Shown one piece after another: positions 42,072 through 50,801 of a stretch of DNA of 64,000 nt. The first letter of the stretch is position 1, and each line of letters starts with the position of its first letter. The notes below the pieces were generated by a model. That model did no database searches, was not told the origin of the DNA, and saw nothing but the letters and a program-made list of their open reading frames with translations. Source of the DNA: Candidatus Krumholzibacteriota bacterium (lineage in GTDB: Bacteria > Krumholzibacteriota > Krumholzibacteriia > JAJRXK01); contig JAJDAC010000027.1 of assembly GCA_029262065.1 (NCBI GenBank), positions 484,801-548,800 on the forward strand. Direction: 5' to 3'. The translations under genes were made by a program, and so were the position numbers.

Positions 42072-43370
42072 CTAGCGGCGCGGCCGGAACTCCACGCGTC
42101 GATTGAGTTGACGATTTTCGTCGCTGTCGTTGGCAACCAACGGGCTGGTTTCGCCCTTGCCAATGGCGAACAGTCGCGAAGACGAGACGCCCTGCGCAAC
42201 GATGTAGTCCACGGTGGTGGTCGCGCGTTGCAGTGACAGCTTCTTGTTGTACATGGCCGGGCCCACGTCGTCGGTGTGACCTTCCACGTCCAGACTCACG
42301 TCGCCGTTGCGCTGCAGGAAGCCGGCGATTCCACTCAGGAGTTCCTTGGCTTCCTCGCGCAGCGCGTCGCTGTTGAATCCGAACAGAACCTCACCCGACA
42401 CGCGCCAGGCACCGCCTTCTTCGGTTACTTCGATGCCTCGCAACGCGCAACCGTTGGCGTCCACGGGTGTTCCCCTCGACGTCCTGGGACACGCGTCGAT
42501 GTCGTCGGTAATGCCGTCGCCGTCGCTGTCGCGCGGGCAACCGTCGGACTTTACCGGCACCCCCCGCGGCGTGTTCGGGCAGGCGTCCAGGTTGTCGTTC
42601 ACACCGTCACCGTCAGTATCGGTGGTGGAGTCGGCCACCACCTCGCGCACGGGTTCTTCGACCTGGGCACGGCTGGTGTCGTTACCGTCGTTCAGGGCAT
42701 CGGCCAGGAAAGCCCGCAGCGCGTCGGGATCTTCAAGATCCTTGGCGCTTACCACCACACCGCAGCCGGCGGCGGCTGCGATCTGCTCCAGCACGGTCCT
42801 GGCCGCCGGTCGGTTGCCGATCTGAATCGCGCTGATGCAGGCACCCGTCTCTTCATGAAGCTTCGCGGCGGCTCTTACGTCGCGTTTGCCCATGTCGAGG
42901 CCGTCGGTGATCACGATGACCGAGTTGGATCCGTGCAGCCCCGCGAAGTCCAGTTGCGCCGCGTTGAAGGCCTTGGACAGTGGCGAGTAGCCGCCCTGGC
43001 ACTCGATCTTGGCCAGAGCATCCATGGCCGCGGCCTGCAAATACGGATCCATGCCCGACAGCAGGCTCGATCCCTCGTGTGGCAAGCACGGCCCCTGACC
43101 GAAGCTACGTACACCACCGACCGCGCTGCCGTCGGGAATGCTTCTCGCCACGGCCGTGGCCACCGACAAAACGACGTCGATGCCACGTGGGCCATACGCC
43201 CCGTCCTCTTCGCGCAGGTTGCGACCCATGGACGACGAGTCGTCGACCACCAACAAGAAGGCGTCGACCGAAATCGAGCCCAGGCTGGCCGCCTGATACT
43301 GGTGGGCAGCCGGAATCGTGATGGCGCAGCCAGCCAGCAACAGGACCCCAAGTACGAAAAGACGATGCAT
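42072..43370 (-). CDS. Lipoprotein with VWA, thrombospondin type 3 and OmpA domains
   Basis: 432 residues; lipobox LLLAGC. A von Willebrand A domain follows with the metal site VVDDSSSMG and SVIVITDGLD. Two calcium-binding type 3 repeats come next (DTDGDGVNDNLDACPNTPRG and DSDGDGITDDIDACP). The C-terminal OmpA domain has the peptidoglycan-binding pattern LDVEGHTDDVG, SLQRATTTVDYIV and NRRVEFRPRR. The combination anchors an adhesion-type VWA module to the cell wall from the outer membrane. It probably forms an operon with the barrel-like gene directly upstream (20-bp gap). Confidence 0.9.
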   Translation of the reverse strand: MHRLFVLGVLLLAGCAITIPAAHQYQAASLGSISVDAFLLVVDDSSSMGRNLREEDGAYGPRGIDVVLSVATAVARSIPDGSAVGGVRSFGQGPCLPHEGSSLLSGMDPYLQAAAMDALAKIECQGGYSPLSKAFNAAQLDFAGLHGSNSVIVITDGLDMGKRDVRAAAKLHEETGACISAIQIGNRPAARTVLEQIAAAAGCGVVVSAKDLEDPDALRAFLADALNDGNDTSRAQVEEPVREVVADSTTDTDGDGVNDNLDACPNTPRGVPVKSDGCPRDSDGDGITDDIDACPRTSRGTPVDANGCALRGIEVTEEGGAWRVSGEVLFGFNSDALREEAKELLSGIAGFLQRNGDVSLDVEGHTDDVGPAMYNKKLSLQRATTTVDYIVAQGVSSSRLFAIGKGETSPLVANDSDENRQLNRRVEFRPRR

Positions 43371-43390
43371 CGCGCGGTTGCCTCCGACCC

Positions 43391-43912
43391 CTAGAACATC
43401 CAGGCGGCCAAGACCTTGAAGTCGTGTACATCGCCCAGCCCGACGCGGCCGGTGAACGTCAACCGGCGACCACTGTTGAGTATCATGTCGACTCCGCCCA
43501 CGAGCGCCGCGCCGATTTCGGTGCTACTTGCACTGACGTTGCCGACGCCGGGGATGTTCGTGTCGAAACTGAAGTCCCAGTACGTGATGACCAGGCCGCC
43601 GCCCAGGAACGGGGTCAACTTCGGCGAATCGGAACCGAAGATGAACACGGCGTCACCGTTACCGGAGATGGTGGTGACATTGTCGCCAAAGCCTACGTCG
43701 GCACCGCCGCGCAATTCGACGCTGGGCGCAATTTCGCCCGCGTTCACGTGCAGTCCCACGACGATCTGATCGGGCGAGAGTCCGAACCCGCCCTGGGGTC
43801 CCCAGCCAGTGATGGCGGCATTGGCGGCAACTGGAGCCACGAGCAGGCCCACAAGCAGAGCTACGTGGAGCGTACCACGGAGGAATTTGGCGTTGGTAGG
43901 ACCAGTGAGCAT
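43391..43912 (-). CDS. Outer-membrane barrel-like protein
   Basis: 173 residues from ATG 43912, behind AGGAG. Signal peptide ends ANAA. Alternating strands with Gly and aromatic residues (VVGLHVNAGEIAPSVELRGG, VFIFGSDSPKLTPFLGGG, LVITYWDFSFD, FTGRVGLGDVHDF) fit a small beta barrel. The last residue is Phe, as in many outer-membrane proteins. Upstream of the ATG the leader can form a TAGGGG/CCCCTA hairpin. It likely accompanies the VWA-OmpA lipoprotein. Confidence 0.78.
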   Translation of the reverse strand: MLTGPTNAKFLRGTLHVALLVGLLVAPVAANAAITGWGPQGGFGLSPDQIVVGLHVNAGEIAPSVELRGGADVGFGDNVTTISGNGDAVFIFGSDSPKLTPFLGGGLVITYWDFSFDTNIPGVGNVSASSTEIGAALVGGVDMILNSGRRLTFTGRVGLGDVHDFKVLAAWMF

Positions 43913-44300
43913 AGAAGCACTCCTTGAAATCAGCATGTGTCAGGGGGGCAGGAGCCCCGTTGTAGGGGCGGAAACCCCTATTTGAGTGAGCGCGGCCGTG
44001 TCGAAAGCACGCACGGCAGTAGTCTGCCACCGAACTTTGCGCCGTCAAGTCCTTGATATCGCATCTACGTGTAGAGGTGGGCCTCGGACCGGGAGTAGAA
44101 TCAAGCTCGGTTCAGGATCCTCCGATTCGTCAGGCGTGGCGAGGAAGGCTGAAATCGCCAAAGGTGGCGATTTCATAGACTCTGTAAGTGGAATAATTAT
44201 AGCAAGTTACTGAATTTATCCCCAAGGCACGACTCTCGCTATCACCCACTTGGCAGAGAGTGCGCCGCGGGTGGAGCGTGCTCCGAACAGGAGAGAATCC
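43913..44300. other. 388-bp gene-free divergent control region
   Basis: No convincing gene. It holds a hairpin TAGGGG-CGGAAA-CCCCTA (43963-43980) in the leader of the minus-strand barrel gene, an inverted repeat at 44151-44174 and an A/T-rich stretch (GAATAATTATAGCAAG, near 44190) that is the best promoter candidate for the PAAR cluster. A CCAAGGC... leader and an AGGAG ribosome-binding site precede the GTG at 44301. Confidence 0.55.
44151..44174. promoter_or_regulatory. Inverted repeat GAAATCGCC-N6-GGCGATTTC
   Basis: Perfect 9-bp arms with a 6-bp spacer about 127 bp before the PAAR-like gene start and just upstream of an A/T-rich promoter-like segment. Position and symmetry suggest an operator for the effector cluster; a hairpin role is less likely as no U-tract follows. 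Confidence 0.55.
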
Positions 44301-45506
44301 GTGAGTTTGATGGCCGCGAAACAAAATGACCTGATCCAGGCCGTGGACATCCACATTGTGATGATCCCAAGTCCGGGCGGGCCGGTGCCCACGCCGTTAC
44401 CGCATCCTTATCTAGGGAAGTTGGACGGCAACCTCAGCTCCGACGTGAAAATCGACGGCATGGCCGCGGCCACCGTCGATAGTACGTCCACCAATACGCC
44501 CGCCCACATCCCGCAGGGCGGCCCATTCCAGAAACCACCGTCGAACAAGGGCACCGTCATGATGGGCAGTGCCACGGTGTTCATCAACGGTAAGCCCGCG
44601 GCTCGCATGTCCGACATGGCCAAGACCTGCAACGACCCCACCGACCTTCCCGTGGGCATTGTCATGGTTCCGTTCTCCACGGTACTCATTGGCGGACCAC
44701 CCAGCGTAGTGGGAAGCGCGGCAGCGGGTAGCGGCGCGGGAAGTTCGGGTGCGCAGGGTGGCGATTCCGACTCTGACGCCGGCGAAACCGCCGGGGCCGC
44801 GGCCGACGCCGCCGGAGATGGCGGAGCGGGCGAAGGCGACAACGCCGAACCCGAAACCAGCTTCGTGGAATTCCTGGTCAGCGACAAACAAGGCAACGCA
44901 TGGGCCGACGCGAAGTACGAAATGATTCTTCCCGACGGCAGCGTCGAGAAGGGTTCCCTCGACGGCAGCGGCAAGGTTCGCAAAGACAGCGTGCCGTTGG
45001 GCAATACGCGCCTGTTGTTGGAAGGCTTGCATGACGCGTCGTGGCCCGGCCGCATGGCCCTGGTCGGCGAAGAAGTGACCATGACGGTCAAGGGAGTTGG
45101 TTTACCCGAGGGTGCCAACGTCGACTTCGAAGTATTTCGCCAGGGCGAAGAAGGCCAAGCCCTCGCCACGGCCCAGGGATCGCTGCAGGGCGGCATTGCC
45201 TCGGCCACGTTCACCTACAGTTATGACGAACAAGACTGCGGTAAGTCGCTCGAGCTGATCTTCCACGCCAAGCAGGGCAAGTACGTATCCCGCTCGACGC
45301 TCATGGCCATTGGCGATCGCCTGCGAGGTCGCTTCCAGACGCCCGACGGAGACAACGCGGGCATCGTGCACTACGTATTGAAGCTGGCCGACGGGCAGGA
45401 AGTTCTGGGAGCCAGCGACAACGAGGGAACTTTCGAAGAAACTGGTCTGACCCTGGGCCCTGTCGTAATCGAACCACGATTCGGGGGCCACATTGAAAAG
45501 GCATAG
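44301..45506 (+). CDS. PAAR-like spike protein (DUF4150 type) with effector-recruiting C-terminus
   Basis: 401 residues from GTG 44301, which has AGGAG 7 bp upstream; ATG 44310 is possible. Residues ~1-145 form a PAAR-like domain of the DUF4150 type: GMAAATVDSTSTNTPAHIPQ, KGTVMMGSATVFINGKPAAR and TVLIGGPP. A Gly/Ser/Asp-rich linker follows, then an Ig-like domain with KYEMILPDGSVEKGSLDGSG, which recurs in the small protein at 55330, and a second similar segment near the C-terminus (HYVLKLADGQEVLGASDNEG). It is the first gene of the metalloprotease cluster and probably the tip that delivers the products downstream. Confidence 0.87.
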   Translation: MSLMAAKQNDLIQAVDIHIVMIPSPGGPVPTPLPHPYLGKLDGNLSSDVKIDGMAAATVDSTSTNTPAHIPQGGPFQKPPSNKGTVMMGSATVFINGKPAARMSDMAKTCNDPTDLPVGIVMVPFSTVLIGGPPSVVGSAAAGSGAGSSGAQGGDSDSDAGETAGAAADAAGDGGAGEGDNAEPETSFVEFLVSDKQGNAWADAKYEMILPDGSVEKGSLDGSGKVRKDSVPLGNTRLLLEGLHDASWPGRMALVGEEVTMTVKGVGLPEGANVDFEVFRQGEEGQALATAQGSLQGGIASATFTYSYDEQDCGKSLELIFHAKQGKYVSRSTLMAIGDRLRGRFQTPDGDNAGIVHYVLKLADGQEVLGASDNEGTFEETGLTLGPVVIEPRFGGHIEKA

Positions 45507-45515
45507 GGAACAAGT

Positions 45516-48500
45516 ATGAGCGGCGGCAGCGGCCCTACAGGCAATTCACATTCAATTGAACTGGGTCCGGACTTCACGTTCGGCGGTTGGGTTCCGGGCA
45601 ACGTACAGCAGGGCCAGAGTGCCGAGCTACGTTTTGGCGCGGTCATGCTTGCCGACGACGCCGAGTTCGAGGTGGTCGTACGCCACGCCGATTCGCGCCG
45701 CGAGCTGGCCAGTGGCAGCGCCGAGTGGAATGGCGTTACCGGTAGCTTCAGCTGGGACGTGGACCTGGAAGACGACGACTTTGGCGTAGACGGCATTGCC
45801 TCGCTCGAGGCCACCATCATGACGCCCGGGCTGTCGTTGATCGTCCACTTCAAGGGGTGGACGCCGACCGCGTACGTGAAACGTCTCGACGCCAGCTTTG
45901 CGCCGGGTGTGCCAGGTGAGGAGCTGGTCATTACGTACGGCATCACCGACTTGTCCAAGATCTACCGCTCGGGCCTCATTCGCGTGTTCGGAACCGAGAG
46001 CGGTGACGAACCGATTTTCCAACGCCGCCTGGATTTCACCGACATTCCTCCGTTTGGTTTGACGCGCGACCTGCAGTGGAGCGGCAACGCGGGCGGCATC
46101 GCTCCCAATGGCGATGCCTACGAAGTGCCCTCGGGCCCGTTCGAGCACGATGCCGCGCGCGGCAAGTTTGCCAACATCCTGCACTCGCCGTACCTGGTGC
46201 AGGTGTTGTTCTGGGACACCGACGAACCGGGCGACGACGCCGCGGCCCTGGCCAGCCCGGGTAAGGACGCGGCCGACGACGAAAAGGTCGACGGTCAGAA
46301 CGTGACCCACGTGGAGATCGCTTCCACCGAACTACGCCCCAGTTCCTTCTTCGCCGACGAAACCACCATTGCCGATGACCCGCGTCGTTTCCAGTTGGCT
46401 CTGCATCGCGCGGGCTATTCGTGTGGCCCCGTGGATGGCGACCTGGGCAAGGACAACTCGACCGAAGAGGGTCGCAACCTCATTGCCGGTGTGCGCGACT
46501 TCCAACGTTGTCATTGGGAGACGCCCTGGCCCACCGAACTCCTGCAACGCACGCCGTTGGTGATCGACGGCGATCCCGGTACCAAGACACGTCAGGCCGC
46601 GGAAGACCCCAACATCGTGCGCCGTCGTGTGCTGGAGAACGGACGGCTGCCCCAGAAGAACCAGGCGGGCAAGATCTTCGTATACGACAACGTGAACTAC
46701 ACCATCATGCCCGGCGGCTCGCGTATCCAGAACGAGAACAACAACCGCGAATGGAACGCCACTCCGTCGACGCCAATTGAGTTCGGCAACGATTTCAAGC
46801 ACGAGCGGGATCGCCTGAACACGGCGCGGCCGTGGATTCCCATCGAGCTGCGCGTGTTGGTCAAGGGTCGCACCGGCTCGCCGGTTTTCGCACCGCTGGC
46901 CGTGGGTAACGTACGCGTCGACTGGAACGTGGTGGATCCGGCCGAAGACCTGACGCAGATCGGCGCCGCCAATACCTACATTCCGCGCAAGTACGTGGAC
47001 GACGCCATGACGGCGACGCGCAATTCGAACGCGGCGAATCCGGGTTTCGACAACGCGCCACCCATGACCGTGGGCGGTCAGCCGGGAACGTTCGTGGGCG
47101 TTCGTGGCAACTCCATGAACGACTACCTGGAAAGCCTGTTCACGGTGACCAATGACGACGGCACCGTGGGTGCCATTGAAATTGAAAACAATCTGGTAAA
47201 GAAGCGCGCCGACATCGCCGGCGGTCTGGCCGGCCGATCGTATCTGGTATTCCGACCCTCGATCATGGCCGGGGACAACTACAAGATCACAGCTCAGGTC
47301 AACTTCGACGACGACGATGCCAACAAGGACGCGCTGCTGGCCAAGTACGTGCAGGCGGGGGCTCCGGGCGATCCGTTTCGCGCCGAAACCGGCACCATGA
47401 CCGTATGGCGCAAGGTTCGGGTGGCCGCCTACATCACCTGGGGCGCCATTACCGGTCCGGCCGATCCCGACTTCGTGCCTTGGGAAGCGGCCTCGGCGGC
47501 GCGCAGCGTGGAGTCCATCTATCGCAAAGCGCACATGATCTTCGACGGCGACGGTCTGGACGACCACACCGTCATGCCGGCATCGCGCACGGTGCCCATT
47601 CAAAGTCTGTTCAGCCCGGCCGAGTACCATCGCCTGTTCGGTCGTCGTTTCCAGGGTGCGAACATTGCCATGGACAACCTGTTTACATTGCCGTTCGTAC
47701 AGGCGCAACGGGCCACCGAGACCGGGGTCCAGTACATGCGGCGTTTACGAACTGACACACGCGCCTGGTGGAACGATCCCCAGTACGACCTGTGTGGGGA
47801 CCTTGGCAAGAAAGTCCGTCGATTATTCGGACCCGGATGGATCGTGGTGAACCACGAGTTCCACAAACCGCGATTGGTGTTCACGAACATTACCAATGAC
47901 AACGGCGTGCGGGGCATTGGGTCGGTACGCGGTCAGAAGGAGCGTCTGCGCGACCTGGGACTGTTCGCCGGGCCGATCGACAATGCAAAGAACCTGGTCT
48001 TCGAGCAGGCGGTCGAGGCATTCCAGGGTTCACGCGGGTTGACGGTCGACGGCGACGTTGGGCCGTACACGCGGGAAGAACTGCTGGAACAGCACCATCT
48101 CTTGCATAACCCAGGGCAGGTGGTGATTCCGAGCCACGTGCAATCGCCGGCGAACATCGGACTGCACAACGGATTCTGCTTCCTCGTACACGACGTTGGC
48201 GTATGGAAGAACCTTGGAAACCCTCAGTTCGCCTTTCAGCCCGCTGAGAAGGCCTACGTGACCACGCACGAAATGGGTCACAGCAAGTATCGGATGCATC
48301 ACGTGCAGCTGGGAAATCCCTCGACCAATCCCACGTGGCACGACACCAACTACAATACGTGCGTCATGGCGTATCCAAGCGATCTGAGTACGAGTCAGCC
48401 GGGAAGTCCCGTGGTGGCCGAACCCAATCCCGCCGATCCCATGCTCACGCGGAACATGCGACCCGAGTTCTGTGGGAAGTGTCTATTGGGTCTAAGGGGC

Positions 48501-48551
48501 TGGCCGGTCACGGGAGCGGCCGGCATGCCGGCGTTGCCTGCGAACAGTTGA
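45516..48551 (+). CDS. Large metzincin-like metalloprotease with peptidoglycan-binding repeats (effector candidate 1)
   Basis: 1011 residues, ATG 45516, behind AGGGAA. The first ~260 residues are beta-rich domains of unknown type. A peptidoglycan-binding-1-like motif occurs near 290-350 (RRFQLALHRAGYSCGPVDGD) and a second near 805-860 (QKERLRDLGLFAGPID, AVEAFQGSRGLTVDGDVG). The C-terminus has HEMGH (918-922) with a third His at 928, giving HExxHxxxxxH, and a Met-turn-like CVMAY, both typical of metzincins, then FCGKCLLGLRGW. There is no signal peptide, as expected for a contact-delivered effector. A paralog is encoded at 50802. Its likely partner or immunity protein is encoded next. Confidence 0.83.
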   Translation: MSGGSGPTGNSHSIELGPDFTFGGWVPGNVQQGQSAELRFGAVMLADDAEFEVVVRHADSRRELASGSAEWNGVTGSFSWDVDLEDDDFGVDGIASLEATIMTPGLSLIVHFKGWTPTAYVKRLDASFAPGVPGEELVITYGITDLSKIYRSGLIRVFGTESGDEPIFQRRLDFTDIPPFGLTRDLQWSGNAGGIAPNGDAYEVPSGPFEHDAARGKFANILHSPYLVQVLFWDTDEPGDDAAALASPGKDAADDEKVDGQNVTHVEIASTELRPSSFFADETTIADDPRRFQLALHRAGYSCGPVDGDLGKDNSTEEGRNLIAGVRDFQRCHWETPWPTELLQRTPLVIDGDPGTKTRQAAEDPNIVRRRVLENGRLPQKNQAGKIFVYDNVNYTIMPGGSRIQNENNNREWNATPSTPIEFGNDFKHERDRLNTARPWIPIELRVLVKGRTGSPVFAPLAVGNVRVDWNVVDPAEDLTQIGAANTYIPRKYVDDAMTATRNSNAANPGFDNAPPMTVGGQPGTFVGVRGNSMNDYLESLFTVTNDDGTVGAIEIENNLVKKRADIAGGLAGRSYLVFRPSIMAGDNYKITAQVNFDDDDANKDALLAKYVQAGAPGDPFRAETGTMTVWRKVRVAAYITWGAITGPADPDFVPWEAASAARSVESIYRKAHMIFDGDGLDDHTVMPASRTVPIQSLFSPAEYHRLFGRRFQGANIAMDNLFTLPFVQAQRATETGVQYMRRLRTDTRAWWNDPQYDLCGDLGKKVRRLFGPGWIVVNHEFHKPRLVFTNITNDNGVRGIGSVRGQKERLRDLGLFAGPIDNAKNLVFEQAVEAFQGSRGLTVDGDVGPYTREELLEQHHLLHNPGQVVIPSHVQSPANIGLHNGFCFLVHDVGVWKNLGNPQFAFQPAEKAYVTTHEMGHSKYRMHHVQLGNPSTNPTWHDTNYNTCVMAYPSDLSTSQPGSPVVAEPNPADPMLTRNMRPEFCGKCLLGLRGWPVTGAAGMPALPANS

Positions 48552-48606
48552 CGCAGGGCCGGGAATGAAACGACGACCGCGAGGGTATCTTCACCTGGAG
48601 GTGAAG

Positions 48607-50106
48607 ATGATCATCGCACTAGCTATATTGGTAATCATGGGAACGCCGGGTAATGCCGGAGCCCGAACGGAAACTACGAGAAACGCCATGAAACTCGAAC
48701 TCACCCTTGCCACCGACCAGACCGTGTTTGCTCCGGGTGAGTCCATTCCCTTCACGGTCACCCTGCGCAACGACGGTACGTCGCCCGTTTCCACCGTGAG
48801 CCTGGGCAACAACGGCTTGGCCACCAGCGTGGTGGTGAAGCGGGACTCCGGCGACGAGGTGTTCGCGCTCAACTACGAGCAATCGATGACCCAACGCGGC
48901 GAGGTCGTAGAGATTCCCGGGTTTGATCCTCGCGTGACCGTGGGACCGGGCGAGTCGGTGAACATGAAACAGGACGTACAGTGCGTGCAACGTCTGGATA
49001 CGCCGGGCAAGTATCAGCTGATCGTGAAGCACGCCTGGACCGATATTCCCGATGGCCCACGTACTGCGCTCGAAACCGGGCCCGTGGAATTCGAGATCCG
49101 AAGCGCGACCATTCGCACCGCACAGGTCTCTTGGCAGTGGATGGACGGTCGGCCGCGCTTGCTACGTACGCTGGTGCGCGATGGCGACCAGTGGTTCCTG
49201 CGTCACGCGGCGCCCGAGTCGCCCGATGCCATCGAGTCGGCATGCTCGTTGCCGAACGTTCCTTCTGACACCATGCCGGTGATATCGGCGGTGTCCGAGT
49301 ACGACGTGCCGCCGCGCGCGTTGGTGGCCTGGCTTCAGAGCGACCAGCTACAGGTTCAGTTCCTCGAGGGTGGAGTACCCGAGGGTGCGCCGGTGGCTAC
49401 CGCGGTCGATGCGGGCTGGGACCTGGTTTGCGTGGGAGGCCACGATGCTGCGGACAACTTCGCTGTGATCTTCCGACGCAAGGACGGCGACAAGACGCGT
49501 TTGGTGCGCGCGCGTTTCGATGCGGCTGGTGCACAACAGGCGTGGGATGAAATCTCCATCGGTGGCGAAGTGGTGGCCGCCGGTCTTGATTCGTTCGGGG
49601 AACTGGCCGCGACCAGCCTCGACTACGACGCCGCGCAGGACGAAACGATTCTCCAGCTATGGTCCCCGGCCACCGGCGCCCTGCGCAAGATCGGTCGCAT
49701 GAACGGACGTGTGTTGGAGGTGCGGTTTCTGCCCGGACGCGGCGAAACCGACCTTCGTCTGGTGATTCTTACCAAGGGCGTTACGTCGGGTGTATTCCGC
49801 ACCGTGGCTATAGATACGGCCACCGGCAAGCAGACGGTCGCCGAACGGGCCATGGCTCTGCCGGCCGATGTGCGTGATCTGCTGGATTGGGATTTCGACG
49901 CTACCGATTCGTGGGGCGTCTTGTACAAGTCCGAAGGCAAGGTGTGGTTCGACCACACCGAGGGACACCACGTGGAAGTAGACGTACCGATCGGCCCCAC
50001 CACCCGGTTGGTCATGGCCCCCGAGGCGCGTGTGTTCTGTCTATACGAAGCCGGCAACCGCGGATTGCTGACCGCGACCGTCATGACCCCGCATCACGGG
50101 CACTAG
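48607..50106 (+). CDS. Exported partner/immunity candidate of metalloprotease 1
   Basis: 499 residues. ATG 48607 is chosen because GGAGG lies 4-8 bp upstream and it opens a signal peptide (IIALAILVIMGTPGNAGA); ATG 48565 would add 14 residues. After a short linker, an Ig-like domain (LTLATDQTVFAPGESIPFTV, LRNDGTSPVS, LDTPGKYQLIVKHAW) resembles the BsuPI family of proteinase inhibitors. The remaining ~370 residues look like repeated beta strands of a propeller. A paralog (53717) follows the second protease, so each effector has its own exported companion. Inhibition or protection from self-damage in the periplasm is the most economical reading. Confidence 0.72.
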   Translation: MIIALAILVIMGTPGNAGARTETTRNAMKLELTLATDQTVFAPGESIPFTVTLRNDGTSPVSTVSLGNNGLATSVVVKRDSGDEVFALNYEQSMTQRGEVVEIPGFDPRVTVGPGESVNMKQDVQCVQRLDTPGKYQLIVKHAWTDIPDGPRTALETGPVEFEIRSATIRTAQVSWQWMDGRPRLLRTLVRDGDQWFLRHAAPESPDAIESACSLPNVPSDTMPVISAVSEYDVPPRALVAWLQSDQLQVQFLEGGVPEGAPVATAVDAGWDLVCVGGHDAADNFAVIFRRKDGDKTRLVRARFDAAGAQQAWDEISIGGEVVAAGLDSFGELAATSLDYDAAQDETILQLWSPATGALRKIGRMNGRVLEVRFLPGRGETDLRLVILTKGVTSGVFRTVAIDTATGKQTVAERAMALPADVRDLLDWDFDATDSWGVLYKSEGKVWFDHTEGHHVEVDVPIGPTTRLVMAPEARVFCLYEAGNRGLLTATVMTPHHGH

Positions 50107-50126
50107 GGATACTGGAAAGGATACCC

Positions 50127-50777
50127 ATGTCAGGCTTTCTATACATCGTGCGCGAAGGGGAGTGGCTAGCCAAGATCGCCTTGCAGTTCGGTATTACCGA
50201 CTGGCACGACATCTATGACCACGATCGCAACGCGGCCTTCCGCGAGCTACGCCCCGATCCGTCGGTGGTCAAGGCGGGCGATCAACTGTGGATTCCCAAG
50301 AGCGAGAGCGTGGTCATCGATCCGCCGCAGGGTAGCGAGGAAGAGCAGGTGTTCACGGTCGATCCCGTGCCGCCGGAGACCGTGGATATCGTGATGCACG
50401 ACATCGAAGGCAACGCCATTGCCAACAAGCCCTATACCCTGCAGATCGGCGCGTTCGAGGTAGAGGGTACGACCGACGGCGATGGTCGATTGACCGAAGA
50501 AGTGGATCCGCTGCTGCTGCGCGTGGGCGGCGGACAGGTCATCATGGAAGGGCGAACCCTGAGCGTGATGCTGGGGCACCTGGATCCCGTGAATACCATC
50601 TCCGGCATTCAACAGCGATTGAACAACCTGGGGTACCATGTCGGGGACATCACCGGCGACCTCGATGACACCACGGTGGCCGCCGTGAAGAGATTCCAGG
50701 CCGCCGAGTCCATTCCCGTGGATGGAGTGGCCAGCAAGTCATTTTGCGACAAACTCGACGACGTTTACGGAAGCTGA
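50127..50777 (+). CDS. LysM and peptidoglycan-binding-domain protein
   Basis: 216 residues, ATG 50127, behind AAAGGA; no signal peptide. An N-terminal LysM domain (YIVREGEWLAKIALQFGI, LRPDPSVVKAGDQLWIP) is followed by a beta domain (VDIVMHDIEGNAIANKPYTL) seen also in injection-machine proteins, and a C-terminal peptidoglycan-binding-1 domain (IQQRLNNLGYHVGDITGD, AVKRFQAAESIPVDGVA). LysM proteins occur in the spike or baseplate of contractile injection systems and also bind cell wall. Its position between the two effector-partner pairs suggests a role in loading or wall binding. Confidence 0.83.
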   Translation: MSGFLYIVREGEWLAKIALQFGITDWHDIYDHDRNAAFRELRPDPSVVKAGDQLWIPKSESVVIDPPQGSEEEQVFTVDPVPPETVDIVMHDIEGNAIANKPYTLQIGAFEVEGTTDGDGRLTEEVDPLLLRVGGGQVIMEGRTLSVMLGHLDPVNTISGIQQRLNNLGYHVGDITGDLDDTTVAAVKRFQAAESIPVDGVASKSFCDKLDDVYGS

Positions 50778-50801
50778 TTTCTACCGACTGGAACTGAGAA
50801 C

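Noticed and set aside
46332..47708. Long antisense open frame opposite metalloprotease 1
   Set aside because: Same reasons: no motif, no ribosome-binding site found, entirely opposite a well-supported gene.
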